Of a stretch of DNA of 64,000 nucleotides, positions 32,611 through 42,000 are shown piece by piece; position 1 is the first letter of the stretch, and each line of letters starts with the position of its first letter. Position numbers and translations under genes: made by a program. Source of the stretch: Chryseobacterium sp. G0162 (GTDB lineage Bacteria > Bacteroidota > Bacteroidia > Flavobacteriales > Weeksellaceae). Where the stretch lies: assembly GCF_003815715.1 (NCBI RefSeq), contig NZ_CP033922.1:2820001-2884000 (forward strand), given 5' to 3'. Under the pieces are notes generated by a model, which searched no databases, was not told where the DNA came from, and saw only the letters and a program-made list of their open reading frames with translations.

Positions 32611-35523
32611 ATGAAGAAATTTTTTATTTCTGTTTCGCTTTTCTGTATGCTTAGTGCTATGGCTCAGAAATTCGATACTCAAAAACTAACAGATGCCCAG
32701 GGCTATACTTATGAAACAGTAAAGAACGACCAGGCAGGGGTAAGAGTATATACCCTAAAAAACGGATTAAAGGTTTATCTGGCAAAAAATGAAGATGCTC
32801 CGAGAATCCAGACTTATATTCCGGTAAGAACGGGATCCAATAATGATCCGAGTGATAATACGGGATTGGCCCACTACTTAGAGCATATGGTTTTCAAAGG
32901 AACTTCCCACTTGGGAACTCAGGATTGGGCAAAGGAAAAAGCCTTATTACAACAGATCTCTGATCTTTATGAGCAGCATAAAGCTGAAAAAGATCCGGCA
33001 AAGAAAAAAGAGCTTTACAAAAAGATTGATGAGGTTTCCCAGGAGGCTTCAAAATTTGCGATTGCGAATGAATATGATAAAGCTATTTCTTCACTGGGAG
33101 CTACGGGAACAAATGCTCATACCTGGCTGGATGAAACCGTTTACAAAAACAATATTCCATCGAATGAACTTGAAAAATGGTTAAGGGTTGAAAAAGAACG
33201 TTTTTCGGAATTAGTCCTTCGCCTTTTCCATACTGAATTGGAAGCAGTGTACGAAGAGTACAACAGAGCTCAGGATAACGACGGCCGTTTGGTAAACTAT
33301 GCATTAATGGAAGCTCTTTTTCCAAAGCATCCGAACGGACAGCAAACGACTATCGGTACTTCTGAGCATTTGAAAAGCCCTTCAATGGTAGCCATCCACA
33401 AGTATTTTGATACTTATTATGTACCTAATAATATGGCGGTTGTACTGGTTGGAGATCTTGATTTTGACAAAACTATAAAATTAGTTGACCAATATTTCGG
33501 GGCTTTCAAATACAAGGAGCTTCCAATGAAAAAGATGGTCACAGAGGAGCCAATGACTCAGATTGTTTCCAGAACTGTAAAAAGCCCATCTACGCCAAGA
33601 ATGACCATGGCATGGAGAACAGATTCTTATGGAAGCCAGGAGGCTAGACTGGCAGATGTTGTTGCGGAGATTTTAAGCAACAGAGGTGATGCCGGTTTAA
33701 TTGATCTTAATATTAATCAAAAGCAGAAAACGTTAGGTGCCGGGGCGTACGAATCTCCATTCAAAATGTATGGAACATTCGGATTAGTCGTGACTCCTAA
33801 GGATGGTCAAAGTTTTGATGAGGCTAAGAAATTATTACTGGATCAGCTTGATTTGGTTAAAAAAGGTCAATTCCCAGACTGGATGCTGAAAGCTATTGTC
33901 AATGACAAAAAGGTTCAGCGTATGAAAGGTTGGGAAACCGCTGATGGATTGGCTACTGAGCTTTATGATTCTTATATTAAAGGAAGAACGTGGGAACAGG
34001 AGTTAGATGAGATCAACCAGTATGAAAAGATCACTAAAGCTGATGTGGTGAAATTTGCAAATGATTTCTTTAAGGATAACTATGTAGTAGTTTACAAAGA
34101 AAAAGGAGTGAATGATAAGCTTGTTCGTGTAGAAAACCCAGGAATTACTCCTATTAAGCTGAACAGAGAGGCTCAATCACCTTTCCTTAAAGATATTTTA
34201 AATACTAAGGTTACTGAGATCAAACCAGAATTCATCGATTATAAAACAGCAATTCAGACTTCAAAAGTAAAAGATAAAACGGTAAGCTTTGTAAAGAATA
34301 AATACAATGAGATTGCCCAGGTAAGTTACGTTTTTCCTTTCGGAACAGATCATGATAAGGAGCTTTCGTTAGCGGGAACTCTTTTCGAATACCTTGGAAC
34401 AGATAAATATACTCCGGAGCAATTGAAGGAAGAGTTCTATAAGCTAGGAATCTCTTATAGTTTCAGAACCTCTAATGACCAAACTACTGTTACTTTATCA
34501 GGACTTGAAAGTAATATGAAGAAAGGAGTGGAACTAATGAATCACTGGATGACCAACGTAAAAGCGGATAAAGCTATTTACAGTCAAACTGTAAAAACAA
34601 TTCTTGAAGCGAGAGAAGTCGCTAAAAAGGATAAAGTAAGAATTATGGGTGCTCTTTCCAACTATGCAAAATATGGGAAAGACTCAAGAATGACGGATGT
34701 TATTTCTAAAGCCCGCCTTGAAAGTATTGATGCTGCAGAATTAATGAAAAAGGTAAAAACACTGAACCAATATCCTTATCAGATATTGCTTTACGGGCAA
34801 GACCAGGCAGGTATGGAGAGTGCTGTAAAACCTTATATTACTAATGTAAGTCTGCAACCGGCAAAAGCTAAGGAATATGCAGAACCTGCCACAACAGGGA
34901 ATGTATATTTCACCAATTATGACATGGTACAGATGGAAATGGCTAAAGTAGCGAAAGGAAGTCCTGTAAACCTGAGTAACTTCGGTAAAGCCAATGTTTT
35001 CAATGAGTATTTCGGAAGAGGATTATCTTCTATCGTTTTCCAGGAAATCAGAGAAAGTAAGTCTTTAGCTTATTCTGCGTATGTTTCTTATGCCAATGCT
35101 TCAGAAAAAGGACATGCTAACTATATTACCAATTATATTGGAACGCAGTCTAACAAACTTCCTTTAGCTGTAAATGCAATGAGTGAGCTAATGGCTGAAT
35201 TACCACAAATTCCAACGCAGTTTGAAAATGCAAGAGGTTCAGCATTGAAGCAGATTGCCTCTAACAGAATCAACAGAACTAATATTTTCTTTAGCCAGTT
35301 AGCTTTGAAAAAATTAGGAGTTGATTATGACCTAAGAAAAGATACGTATGCTGAGATTCAGGGATTGACATTACCTCAGTTGACAGGATTCTACAATACA
35401 GAAGTGAAACCTGTACAATATAATACCGCAATTATCGGTAAGAAAGAAAACCTGAATATGGAATCTATCAATAAAATGGGACAATTCCAGGAGGTATCAC
35501 TTGAAGAGATCTTCGGATACTAA
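32611..35523 (+). CDS. Secreted M16 (pitrilysin-type) zinc metallopeptidase
   Basis: A 970-residue protein with a signal peptide ending AMAQ and two tandem M16 halves. The first half has the inverted zinc motif H88-Y-L-E-H92 (GLAHYLEHMVFKGT) and the distal glutamate in ELEAVYEEYNRAQ; an insertion rich in lysine and glutamate (about 115-150) lies between them. The second half (about 530-960) is the inactive-type lobe with the substrate-binding pattern near GRGLSSIVFQEIRESKSLAYSAY. It probably degrades peptides in the periplasm. No T9SS domain is present. The gene separates pigment blocks B and C and ends in a hairpin terminator. Confidence 0.92.
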   Translation: MKKFFISVSLFCMLSAMAQKFDTQKLTDAQGYTYETVKNDQAGVRVYTLKNGLKVYLAKNEDAPRIQTYIPVRTGSNNDPSDNTGLAHYLEHMVFKGTSHLGTQDWAKEKALLQQISDLYEQHKAEKDPAKKKELYKKIDEVSQEASKFAIANEYDKAISSLGATGTNAHTWLDETVYKNNIPSNELEKWLRVEKERFSELVLRLFHTELEAVYEEYNRAQDNDGRLVNYALMEALFPKHPNGQQTTIGTSEHLKSPSMVAIHKYFDTYYVPNNMAVVLVGDLDFDKTIKLVDQYFGAFKYKELPMKKMVTEEPMTQIVSRTVKSPSTPRMTMAWRTDSYGSQEARLADVVAEILSNRGDAGLIDLNINQKQKTLGAGAYESPFKMYGTFGLVVTPKDGQSFDEAKKLLLDQLDLVKKGQFPDWMLKAIVNDKKVQRMKGWETADGLATELYDSYIKGRTWEQELDEINQYEKITKADVVKFANDFFKDNYVVVYKEKGVNDKLVRVENPGITPIKLNREAQSPFLKDILNTKVTEIKPEFIDYKTAIQTSKVKDKTVSFVKNKYNEIAQVSYVFPFGTDHDKELSLAGTLFEYLGTDKYTPEQLKEEFYKLGISYSFRTSNDQTTVTLSGLESNMKKGVELMNHWMTNVKADKAIYSQTVKTILEAREVAKKDKVRIMGALSNYAKYGKDSRMTDVISKARLESIDAAELMKKVKTLNQYPYQILLYGQDQAGMESAVKPYITNVSLQPAKAKEYAEPATTGNVYFTNYDMVQMEMAKVAKGSPVNLSNFGKANVFNEYFGRGLSSIVFQEIRESKSLAYSAYVSYANASEKGHANYITNYIGTQSNKLPLAVNAMSELMAELPQIPTQFENARGSALKQIASNRINRTNIFFSQLALKKLGVDYDLRKDTYAEIQGLTLPQLTGFYNTEVKPVQYNTAIIGKKENLNMESINKMGQFQEVSLEEIFGY

Positions 35524-35545
35524 TATTTTAGTTTTAATAATAGGT

Positions 35546-35574
35546 AAAGTGGAGCAGAAATGTTCCACTTTTTT
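35546..35574 (+). terminator. Rho-independent terminator after the M16 gene
   Basis: AAGTGGA and TTCCACTT form the stem around a short loop, followed by a TTTTTT run (35569-35574). Confidence 0.85.
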
Positions 35575-35624
35575 GTTTGAATAAGGTATTTGTCTGATAG
35601 TGAATGTTTCACAGATTTGTAGAA

Positions 35625-35640
35625 TGTTTCACGTGAAATA
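35625..35640. promoter_or_regulatory. parS-like centromere site
   Basis: TGTTTCACGTGAAATA matches the widely conserved ParB-binding sequence TGTTTCACGTGAAACA at 15 of 16 positions. A second partial half-site, TGTTTCAC, begins 20 bases upstream (35605-35612). It lies in non-coding DNA, as expected for a chromosome-partition site. No parA or parB gene is in the window. Confidence 0.5.
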
Positions 35641-35766
35641 TGACGTTTTTTAAACACAAATGTCACCCATAACTCCACAAATAGTCACAATGATTTATGG
35701 GTCTTTTAAAGGATTGTATTTTTTAGCGCAAGAGTTCGCAAAGGATCATTCATTATGGGGATTTTT

Positions 35767-35949
35767 GATCGCAAAGGCGTTTCACTCAGCAAGAGAAGCC
35801 TTGGATAAATTTATTGGGTTTTAATTCAATAGAGGTGGGCTTTAGCCCGCCTAAATAAAAAGATAAAATTCATTTGGCTTTAGCCAAAACCTAATTGTTT
35901 TATAGGTAACAACCCTCAGTCAAAAATAATCAGTGCTTCCTTTGCGATC
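35767..35949. repeat. Composite repeat: 11-base inverted ends around a two-palindrome element
   Basis: GATCGCAAAGG (35767-35777) and CCTTTGCGATC (35939-35949) are perfect inverted copies. Between them lies GGGCTTTAGCCC with TTGGCTTTAGCCAA (35834-35890), the second copy of the element at 2981-3034 with almost the same spacing (26 against 25 bases). No open frame is inside, so this is a non-autonomous repeat. Confidence 0.65.
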
Positions 35950-35992
35950 ATAGTATTAAAAGTAATAAAGAATATATCAATCCTTGTAAAAC

Positions 35993-36022
35993 AAAAAAGC
36001 TGCACAAAATGTACAGCTTTTA
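35993..36022 (-). terminator. Rho-independent terminator of pigment block C
   Basis: Read on the minus strand, AAAAGCTG and CAGCTTTTTT form a stem around TACATTTTGTG with a T run. It lies 18 bases after the last dehydratase gene. Confidence 0.8.
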
Positions 36023-36040
36023 TAGTCTTTTTCTTTCTTT

Positions 36041-36484
36041 TTACGATTTTACCTCCTGAATAAACAGGTTAATCTCTGCTCTGATCAACAATTCTTCTTT
36101 GTTGAAGGTCTCGCAGAAGATGTGGCAGATATTTTCAAACTGGGAAATCAACGATGCTTTTGAAATGATTTTGTCATTTACTTTGGGAAGTCCGAATATC
36201 TCAATCTTTTTGATATTGGTGATAAAGCCTATCACTTTGGTATCTGCTTCCGGATTTTCGAAGAAGCTTTGTCCAAGGATAGATGAGCAGGTTTGGGCCA
36301 GATTTTCAATTAAGCCGGCTTCTACAAATTCATTGTTATGAACAAAGATATTGTTTTCTTTTATTTCAAAGGAAGTCACTACTTTTTCCTTGGTCAGTTC
36401 CAGGATATAGTCTGCCATCAGCATTGGCTCGCGATGCGGTAAAAAGTGGTGTATATTGATGATATTTTCTTCCCTGATCTCCAT
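36041..36484 (-). CDS. Hotdog-fold dehydratase-like protein (ApeP/FabZ type), second of a tandem pair
   Basis: A 147-residue hotdog protein. The segment LPHREPMLMADYI and the later EAGLIENLAQTCSSILGQ are the two active-site stretches of the ApeP-like dehydratase family, with the histidine in LPHRE and glutamate or asparagine in the IENLAQ helix. It probably removes water from 3-hydroxyacyl-ACP during polyene synthesis. It lies 5 bases after the related gene at 36490; the pair probably arose by duplication, though they are now strongly diverged. Last gene of block C. Confidence 0.8.
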   Translation of the reverse strand: MEIREENIINIHHFLPHREPMLMADYILELTKEKVVTSFEIKENNIFVHNNEFVEAGLIENLAQTCSSILGQSFFENPEADTKVIGFITNIKKIEIFGLPKVNDKIISKASLISQFENICHIFCETFNKEELLIRAEINLFIQEVKS

Positions 36485-36489
36485 TAAAA

Positions 36490-36921
36490 TTATTTTACAG
36501 CGGTTTTCATTTGAGATTTTGCAATCACTTCACCATTTAATTTAGTAATGATGTCTACAAGTGTTACTCCCATTACTTCATTGAGGATGGTTACTTCAGA
36601 TTTCAGTTGATCTCCAATTTTAGGTAATATTGCGGCTTCAAAAGATTTGATGGCTCCAATGTATCCGGTAGGAGCATCTTTTCCAAGCAAATGATACTTG
36701 TACCCTGTATGAAGAGCTACACTTTGTGCCTGATGTTCAATCAATCCAGAAGCCTGAAAAAATCCATCCTGAATGAATAGGTTGTCTTCCTTTACTTCAA
36801 ATCCGGAAATAAGGTGGCTTTCAGAATATTCTGATAGCTCATGTACCATAACAAATGGTGCACGCTGTGGAATAAGGCTTTCTACAAAACCCTGATCGGA
36901 TGTGGGGAGTCTGTTTTCCAT
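36490..36921 (-). CDS. Hotdog-fold dehydratase-like protein (ApeP type), first of a tandem pair
   Basis: A 143-residue hotdog protein with LIPQRAPFVMVHEL and ASGLIEHQAQSVALHTGY as active-site stretches. Compared with its neighbour, LPHRE is replaced by IPQRA, so the histidine expected at that position is a glutamine, while a histidine appears in the helix (IEHQAQS). This complementary pattern suggests that the two may form one heteromeric dehydratase. ATG at 36921 shares its A with the darB stop (TAATG), which fixes the start and shows tight coupling; an ATG at 36945 would lie inside darB. Confidence 0.82.
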   Translation of the reverse strand: MENRLPTSDQGFVESLIPQRAPFVMVHELSEYSESHLISGFEVKEDNLFIQDGFFQASGLIEHQAQSVALHTGYKYHLLGKDAPTGYIGAIKSFEAAILPKIGDQLKSEVTILNEVMGVTLVDIITKLNGEVIAKSQMKTAVK

Positions 36922-38060
36922 TAGCAGACTGTTAATAAAGAACAAGAATAGGCAAATCTTCCGCTCTCAGGAACGCAAAGAAGTATTTTTTCTCCTTTTT
37001 TCAATGTTCCGGAGTTCATGAGTTCCTCTAATGCTACAAAGATAGATCCGGCACCGATATTTCCGATGTCAGAAAGGTTGTAGAACCACTTTTCAGCAGG
37101 GAAGTCCATTCCTTTTTTAGCAAATTCTTCTTTCAATCCATCTTTAAAATATCCTGAAGAGATGTGAGCCAATACGTGGTCTATTTTTTCAGGATCAAGA
37201 TTGTGTTTGTCAAAGGAAGCTCTTAAGCTTTCCGCCCCTTTTACAAGAATATATTTATCAAGGATTTTAGTATCCTGCTTAATGGCAAAAATAGAATCTT
37301 TCAACCATGAATCAGATGGATAATCTGCCCATGATTTTAAGCTTCCGTCTTCCTGTTTTTCACATCCTGCATACATACATGCCTCGATTTCGTGGGCATA
37401 AGAATAGAAATCGATGAATTCCACTCTTAAAGAGATCCCGTTTTCTCTCGGTTTATTTTCTAGTAAGAAAGCACCAGCTCCATCAGAGAGCATCCATCTA
37501 AGGAATTCTCTTTTGAAAGCGATAATAGGTCTTTCTTCCAATAATTTTAAATTTTCAGCTTCATGGTTGAATTTATCGGCCGTCATCCATGCAGACATTC
37601 TTTCAGAACCCGCACATACAGCACTTTCCTGTACACCGGCTCGTACTGAGAGGAATCCGTAGTTAAGGGCATTCATTCCTGAGTTGCAAAGTCCGGTGGC
37701 AGTATTGATTTCAATAGATTTCCCGATGTTCAGTTCACCATGAACCATAGAAGCATGTGAGGGCTGAATCTGGTCAGGAGAAGTAGTGCCTACGGATAGT
37801 AACTTCATATCTTCCTTCTTGAAATTCTCATCAAAAAGTCCTTCAATTGCCTTGGCAGTAAGCTGCGCATTGGAATGCGTAGGGTTTCCTTCTTTATCTA
37901 AAGCGTAATATCTTGTCGTGATTTTATTATTTCTTAAAATAAGTGATCTGGCTTTAGAAGGTGCGTCATTGATAAGCCCAAGATATGTCTCCATTTCCTC
38001 ATTTGATACCGGTTCATTGGGTAAATATTTTGAAGCTTTTGTTATAAATACGTCGTACAT
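36921..38060 (-). CDS. darB: Dialkylresorcinol-forming ketosynthase DarB (KAS III-like)
   Basis: KAS III-fold enzyme of 379 residues. Known DarB proteins join two acyl substrates and close the ring to a 1,3-cyclohexanedione. The triad is intact: C125 in TATGLCNSGMNAL, histidine in VLAHISSGYF, asparagine in LSDIGNIGAGSIF. The gene directly follows darA by one base, and the neighbouring pair of dehydratase genes is coupled to it by TAATG. The combination darA-darB is diagnostic for dialkylresorcinol formation and, with the aryl polyene genes, for flexirubin. Confidence 0.93.
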   Translation of the reverse strand: MYDVFITKASKYLPNEPVSNEEMETYLGLINDAPSKARSLILRNNKITTRYYALDKEGNPTHSNAQLTAKAIEGLFDENFKKEDMKLLSVGTTSPDQIQPSHASMVHGELNIGKSIEINTATGLCNSGMNALNYGFLSVRAGVQESAVCAGSERMSAWMTADKFNHEAENLKLLEERPIIAFKREFLRWMLSDGAGAFLLENKPRENGISLRVEFIDFYSYAHEIEACMYAGCEKQEDGSLKSWADYPSDSWLKDSIFAIKQDTKILDKYILVKGAESLRASFDKHNLDPEKIDHVLAHISSGYFKDGLKEEFAKKGMDFPAEKWFYNLSDIGNIGAGSIFVALEELMNSGTLKKGEKILLCVPESGRFAYSCSLLTVC

Positions 38061-38061
38061 T

Positions 38062-38976
38062 CTATTTTAAATTAATTCCTTGTAAATATCTTTTTTGTTT
38101 TTGTCTTTTAAACCAAAATATAGGGGTTGTAAGCAGGTGTAATACCAAAACGATTGGTGAGATAATCCATATCGCTGCCATCAAATATACCTTAAAGAAT
38201 TTTATCAGCAATGGACGTTTCTCTTTTTTCTTGATAATCAGATTAGACCATACTGTGAAAATCTTGTTCCCTACCTTTTCTACACGTACTAAAAACGGGC
38301 GGATTTCGACGGCTCCATTTTTTACAAGATCCGGTTGTAAATTGTTCAGATCATTGTTTTTAAAATGCTTTTCGATAATCTCTCCATATTTTACCGAACC
38401 TGAAATTTCTTCATCCGAAACTCCTGCTGCCGGAAGCAGTCCGGATTTTTCCTTTTGCCCTGTAGTCAGCCAGCGAAGAATAGTCAGTACACTGGTATAA
38501 TTGTCATGTCTGTCTACTAATGCAATGTTTCCGACAAGTTGGGCTTTTAAATCTCTTAAATATACTTTCAGCTTTTCCTGTGAGAGCATCCACATATTTC
38601 TTGTTCCGGAAACGGTAACTACAGGCGTGTCTTTAAGGATGCGCTCTGCATAGCCGCTCTTCAAAAATGAAATGATCGGAATAGAGGGGGTAAGATACCA
38701 AACCTGATATCCGAACAGGATGAGGTCATACTTTTTGTTCAGTATTTCTTCTGAAGGGGGAACAATTTCTTTGGGGATCTGTAAATAAGATTCCGGAAAA
38801 GTGTTGAAAAAAACATCACCTGGCCAAGGAAAAGGGAAGTCTTCCCTCAACTTAATATTATAATAGGTAATATCATATTCTTCCTTTTGAGCTTCAAAAG
38901 GCTTGGCAATATTTCTCATAATATCCTCCAGCTGACCGGTTTGAGAATAATATATGACAAGTATATTTTTTTTCAT
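38062..38976 (-). CDS. darA: Dialkylresorcinol condensing enzyme DarA (aromatase)
   Basis: A 304-residue protein that begins with a flavodoxin-like strand and loop (ILVIYYSQTGQLEDI), the usual start of DarA. Characterised DarA aromatises the cyclohexanedione made by DarB to a resorcinol. The flavodoxin-like half spans about residues 1-190; a C-terminal hydrophobic stretch near 260-285 suggests membrane attachment, followed by a basic tail. It sits 42 bases after the MMPL gene and one base before darB. Confidence 0.92.
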   Translation of the reverse strand: MKKNILVIYYSQTGQLEDIMRNIAKPFEAQKEEYDITYYNIKLREDFPFPWPGDVFFNTFPESYLQIPKEIVPPSEEILNKKYDLILFGYQVWYLTPSIPIISFLKSGYAERILKDTPVVTVSGTRNMWMLSQEKLKVYLRDLKAQLVGNIALVDRHDNYTSVLTILRWLTTGQKEKSGLLPAAGVSDEEISGSVKYGEIIEKHFKNNDLNNLQPDLVKNGAVEIRPFLVRVEKVGNKIFTVWSNLIIKKKEKRPLLIKFFKVYLMAAIWIISPIVLVLHLLTTPIFWFKRQKQKRYLQGINLK

Positions 38977-38995
38977 GGAATCTTTTTAGCGTTTA

Positions 38996-39003
38996 CAAAA
39001 ATA
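38996..39003 (-). promoter_or_regulatory. Possible -7 element upstream of darA
   Basis: On the minus strand this is TATTTTTG, matching TAnnTTTG. Transcription would start near 38989, about 13 bases before the darA ATG, allowing darA-darB to be expressed independently of the exporter. No -33 box was recognised. Confidence 0.3.
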
Positions 39004-39018
39004 TGTTTTTCATATTTA

Positions 39019-42000
39019 TTATTTAGTTTTAAATACTTTTAATGATTCAGAACTAAATTCTAATATATAATTTTTATTTTCTATTACCGTTTTTGTGGTA
39101 TTGATAAAAATGATCGTTTCAGGAAGATTTTGAATTTCATTGAGATCAAAATTATCATCCGAAATCAGGAGAACATCAATGCTTTTCGTTACTTCAGACA
39201 CATCCTTTATATAGTTGATCTTTCTCCTTTTTACCAGATAATTATGAGAAGCAGTTGCTCTTTTATCTTCATTTATAATCCTTGAAAAAATTCTTCTACT
39301 GGCCTGATATAGGGTGAGTAAAGCATCTTTTTGTCCAAAATCATCAGCAATATGCAGGATGTTGGCATCGGCAGGAATGTGTTTATTCAGTTCAAAATAA
39401 GCTGATTTATTGGTGTTGAAATCTTTCTTTACTTCTGTTACAACCTCATTGTCTTTATATAGATAGCTTAATAATAACTGCTTTTTAAAATAATTTTCGT
39501 CTTCAATCTCTTCTCTCAGTTGAGCAAATTCTTCTCTGTAATACGCATTAATCTTTTTCGTTCTTTCAGAATAGTTTTTACCAAAGCTTACATCATCTTT
39601 ACTGATTCTATTTCCTACTTTTACAATAATGCTGCCATCATAGATAATAAAATCTCCTTTCGGAAGTACTTCAGAATTTCCATGAATATACAAAGGAAGA
39701 ATATCCAGCTCAAACTGTTCTGCAAGATAAAAGGCTCCTTTATGAAATCTTTTCACATCATTGGTATAAGAGCGTTCTGCCTCTGGAAAAACAACAAGAG
39801 AATATCCCTGTGCTATTTTTTCCTTTAATTTATCCATTCCGTTTTCAATACCCTGGGAAACCGGATAAAAGCCCAGTGCCCTTACCAGTTTTCCGAAGAC
39901 CGGAGATTTGTATACCCAATCATTGACTAAATAAATGATTTTATGAGTGGCCATTGCAATAGCTAATGTATCCAGGAAAGAGGTATGATTAGCAATAATG
40001 ACTGCCGGTTTACTGAAGTTCTCATTCGGATTTTTAATGACCTTCTTCTTTACAAATGGATTCGAATAAAGAACAGAAGTTAAAAACTTAGCCAAAATAA
40101 TTTTGATAATGTTCAGCGTTTTACCCTTTGAATTTTTCACAAAGAAACTTCCTATGGCTGAAAATATCATGCCTCCAAGCCCATAATATAAAAAACTGAA
40201 GAGGGAGACGATCAATAATCTGAATGTTATTGGTGAAAGTCCTTTTTTTGCTCTGTTGGTGATTAATAATCTGAACCAGAATGGGTATAGGGTAGAAGTG
40301 ATGATAATCACGGAGAACATTCCGATCAAGGCAACCAATGCTAATGAATGCAAAGCCGGATGTTTGGCAAAAATCAGAGATCCTATGGATAAAATGGTGG
40401 TAAATACTGCTAAAATAATTGAAGTTCTATAAGTAGGCAGCTCATTCTTTCCGGTTGTATGCTCCTTTTGCATGGCCTGGGTAAGGAAAATACTAAAATC
40501 ATCACCCACTCCGAAGACCAATGTACAGACTACCGTACTGAAAATATTTAATTCCAGTCCTAAGAAATAAAGAATTCCGGCAGTGACCACTCCGGTCAGT
40601 ACAATGGGGAACATGGTCAAAACAGTCAGCTCAAAATTTCTGAAGAAGATAATGATGGTTAAGACGATAGCCAGAAGAGAATAATTAATCAGGGTATTGA
40701 AGTCTCTTTTTAATAACCCTAAAAAGTTTTCATTCATCTGCTGGCGGTCAATGGCAATAGCATCATGTTTCTTTTCAATATCTTTGATGAAAGCATCTCT
40801 TTTTTTATCATCTACCTTCACTACATTGGAAACCGTATAAAAACCGTTTTCATTGCTCATGAATTCTGAAATCTGAAGTGCTTTTACTTTTTCATAGTCT
40901 TTGATGCCTAACGTAGAATAGTTTTTATTTAAAACCTCATTAAAATTATCAAAAGCAGAACTGTTGAATCCAAATTTATTCCCATTGCTGATAAGCTCAG
41001 AAACGGTTTGATTCTTTTTGTTATCATTCCAGAAACTTTTCCACTCCTCAATTTTCTTTTGCTGATCTTTTTCCGACAGGACAATACTTCCAATAGAATT
41101 ATAGCTGAGGATTTTACCCTCTTTTTTCTCTTGTTCCAGGAATGTATTTAATTGGGAGTTTCTCGCCAAAGCCTGTTCTTCTGAGTTTCCATAAGAAATC
41201 GTATAAATGGATTTTGAAGTAATATCCGATAGTTTTTGGAGTTTGGCTTCACTGATTTTCATTTCTTTCGGAATGTAATTCAGATCTCCAATGTCTTCAT
41301 TAAACCCAACATGTCTGAATCCAAATAAGCATGCTACAATGATTATGGAACATCCAATAATCAAAGGTTTATTTTTCTCGTATGGATATGAGCCTATTGT
41401 ATCAATAAAATTGGTGCTAAGTTTCTCTTTGGTATGTTTAGGTTTATAAAGCTGTGGAACAATAATCAATGCGGTAATAGAGGATAAAATTACCGTGATG
41501 GCAGCGAAAAGTCCCAGATCCTTTAAGGCTTCGGAGCGTACAAATACCAAGCATAAAAAGGAAACAGCTGTAGTAGCACTACTCAAAATAATTGGCTGTG
41601 TGATTTCTTTATAAAGCTCCTCAATATTGTTATTATGCTTGTAATGGGTAAGAATATGCAGGGCATAGTCTATGGTAATCCCGATAAGGATGGCCCCAAC
41701 ACTTAATGAAATGGCCGAAATTTTATCTTTAATAAAATATAAGACCAATAAGGCCAGTAAAACAGAGAATACTGTTGGCAGGAAGACTATAATTGGAGTA
41801 AAGAAGTTCCTGAAATAATAGATCAACAGAATCAGCAGTACCGTCATAGAAATCACAACCGTATTCTGAATGTCTTTTTTGATCTGTTTGGCATTGGCCA
41901 CTGCAATCACCGGAGAACCAAAATAACTGATCTCTGTTTTTCCTTTGAACTGTTTATTCAGGTTATCTTTTATGGTATTAAGCTGGTCAATAAAAGCTTC

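Larger units (their letters stand above)
35575..35992. other. Gene-free region with parS-like site and nested repeats
   Basis: About 420 bases between the terminators of the M16 gene and of block C, with no coding frame. It holds a parS-like 16-mer (35625-35640), a preceding GAATGTTTCAC direct copy (35602-35612), an 11-base perfect inverted pair GATCGCAAAGG / CCTTTGCGATC (35767-35777 and 35939-35949), and inside that pair the second copy of the two-palindrome element. Confidence 0.65.

Noticed and set aside
35625..35640. Transcription-factor operator instead of parS
   Set aside because: A simple palindromic operator is possible, but the 15/16 match to the ParB site and the location far from any promoter favour parS; kept as parS-like with moderate confidence.
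35767..35949. Insertion sequence
   Set aside because: Inverted ends are present but there is no transposase frame and the interior is only about 160 bases.
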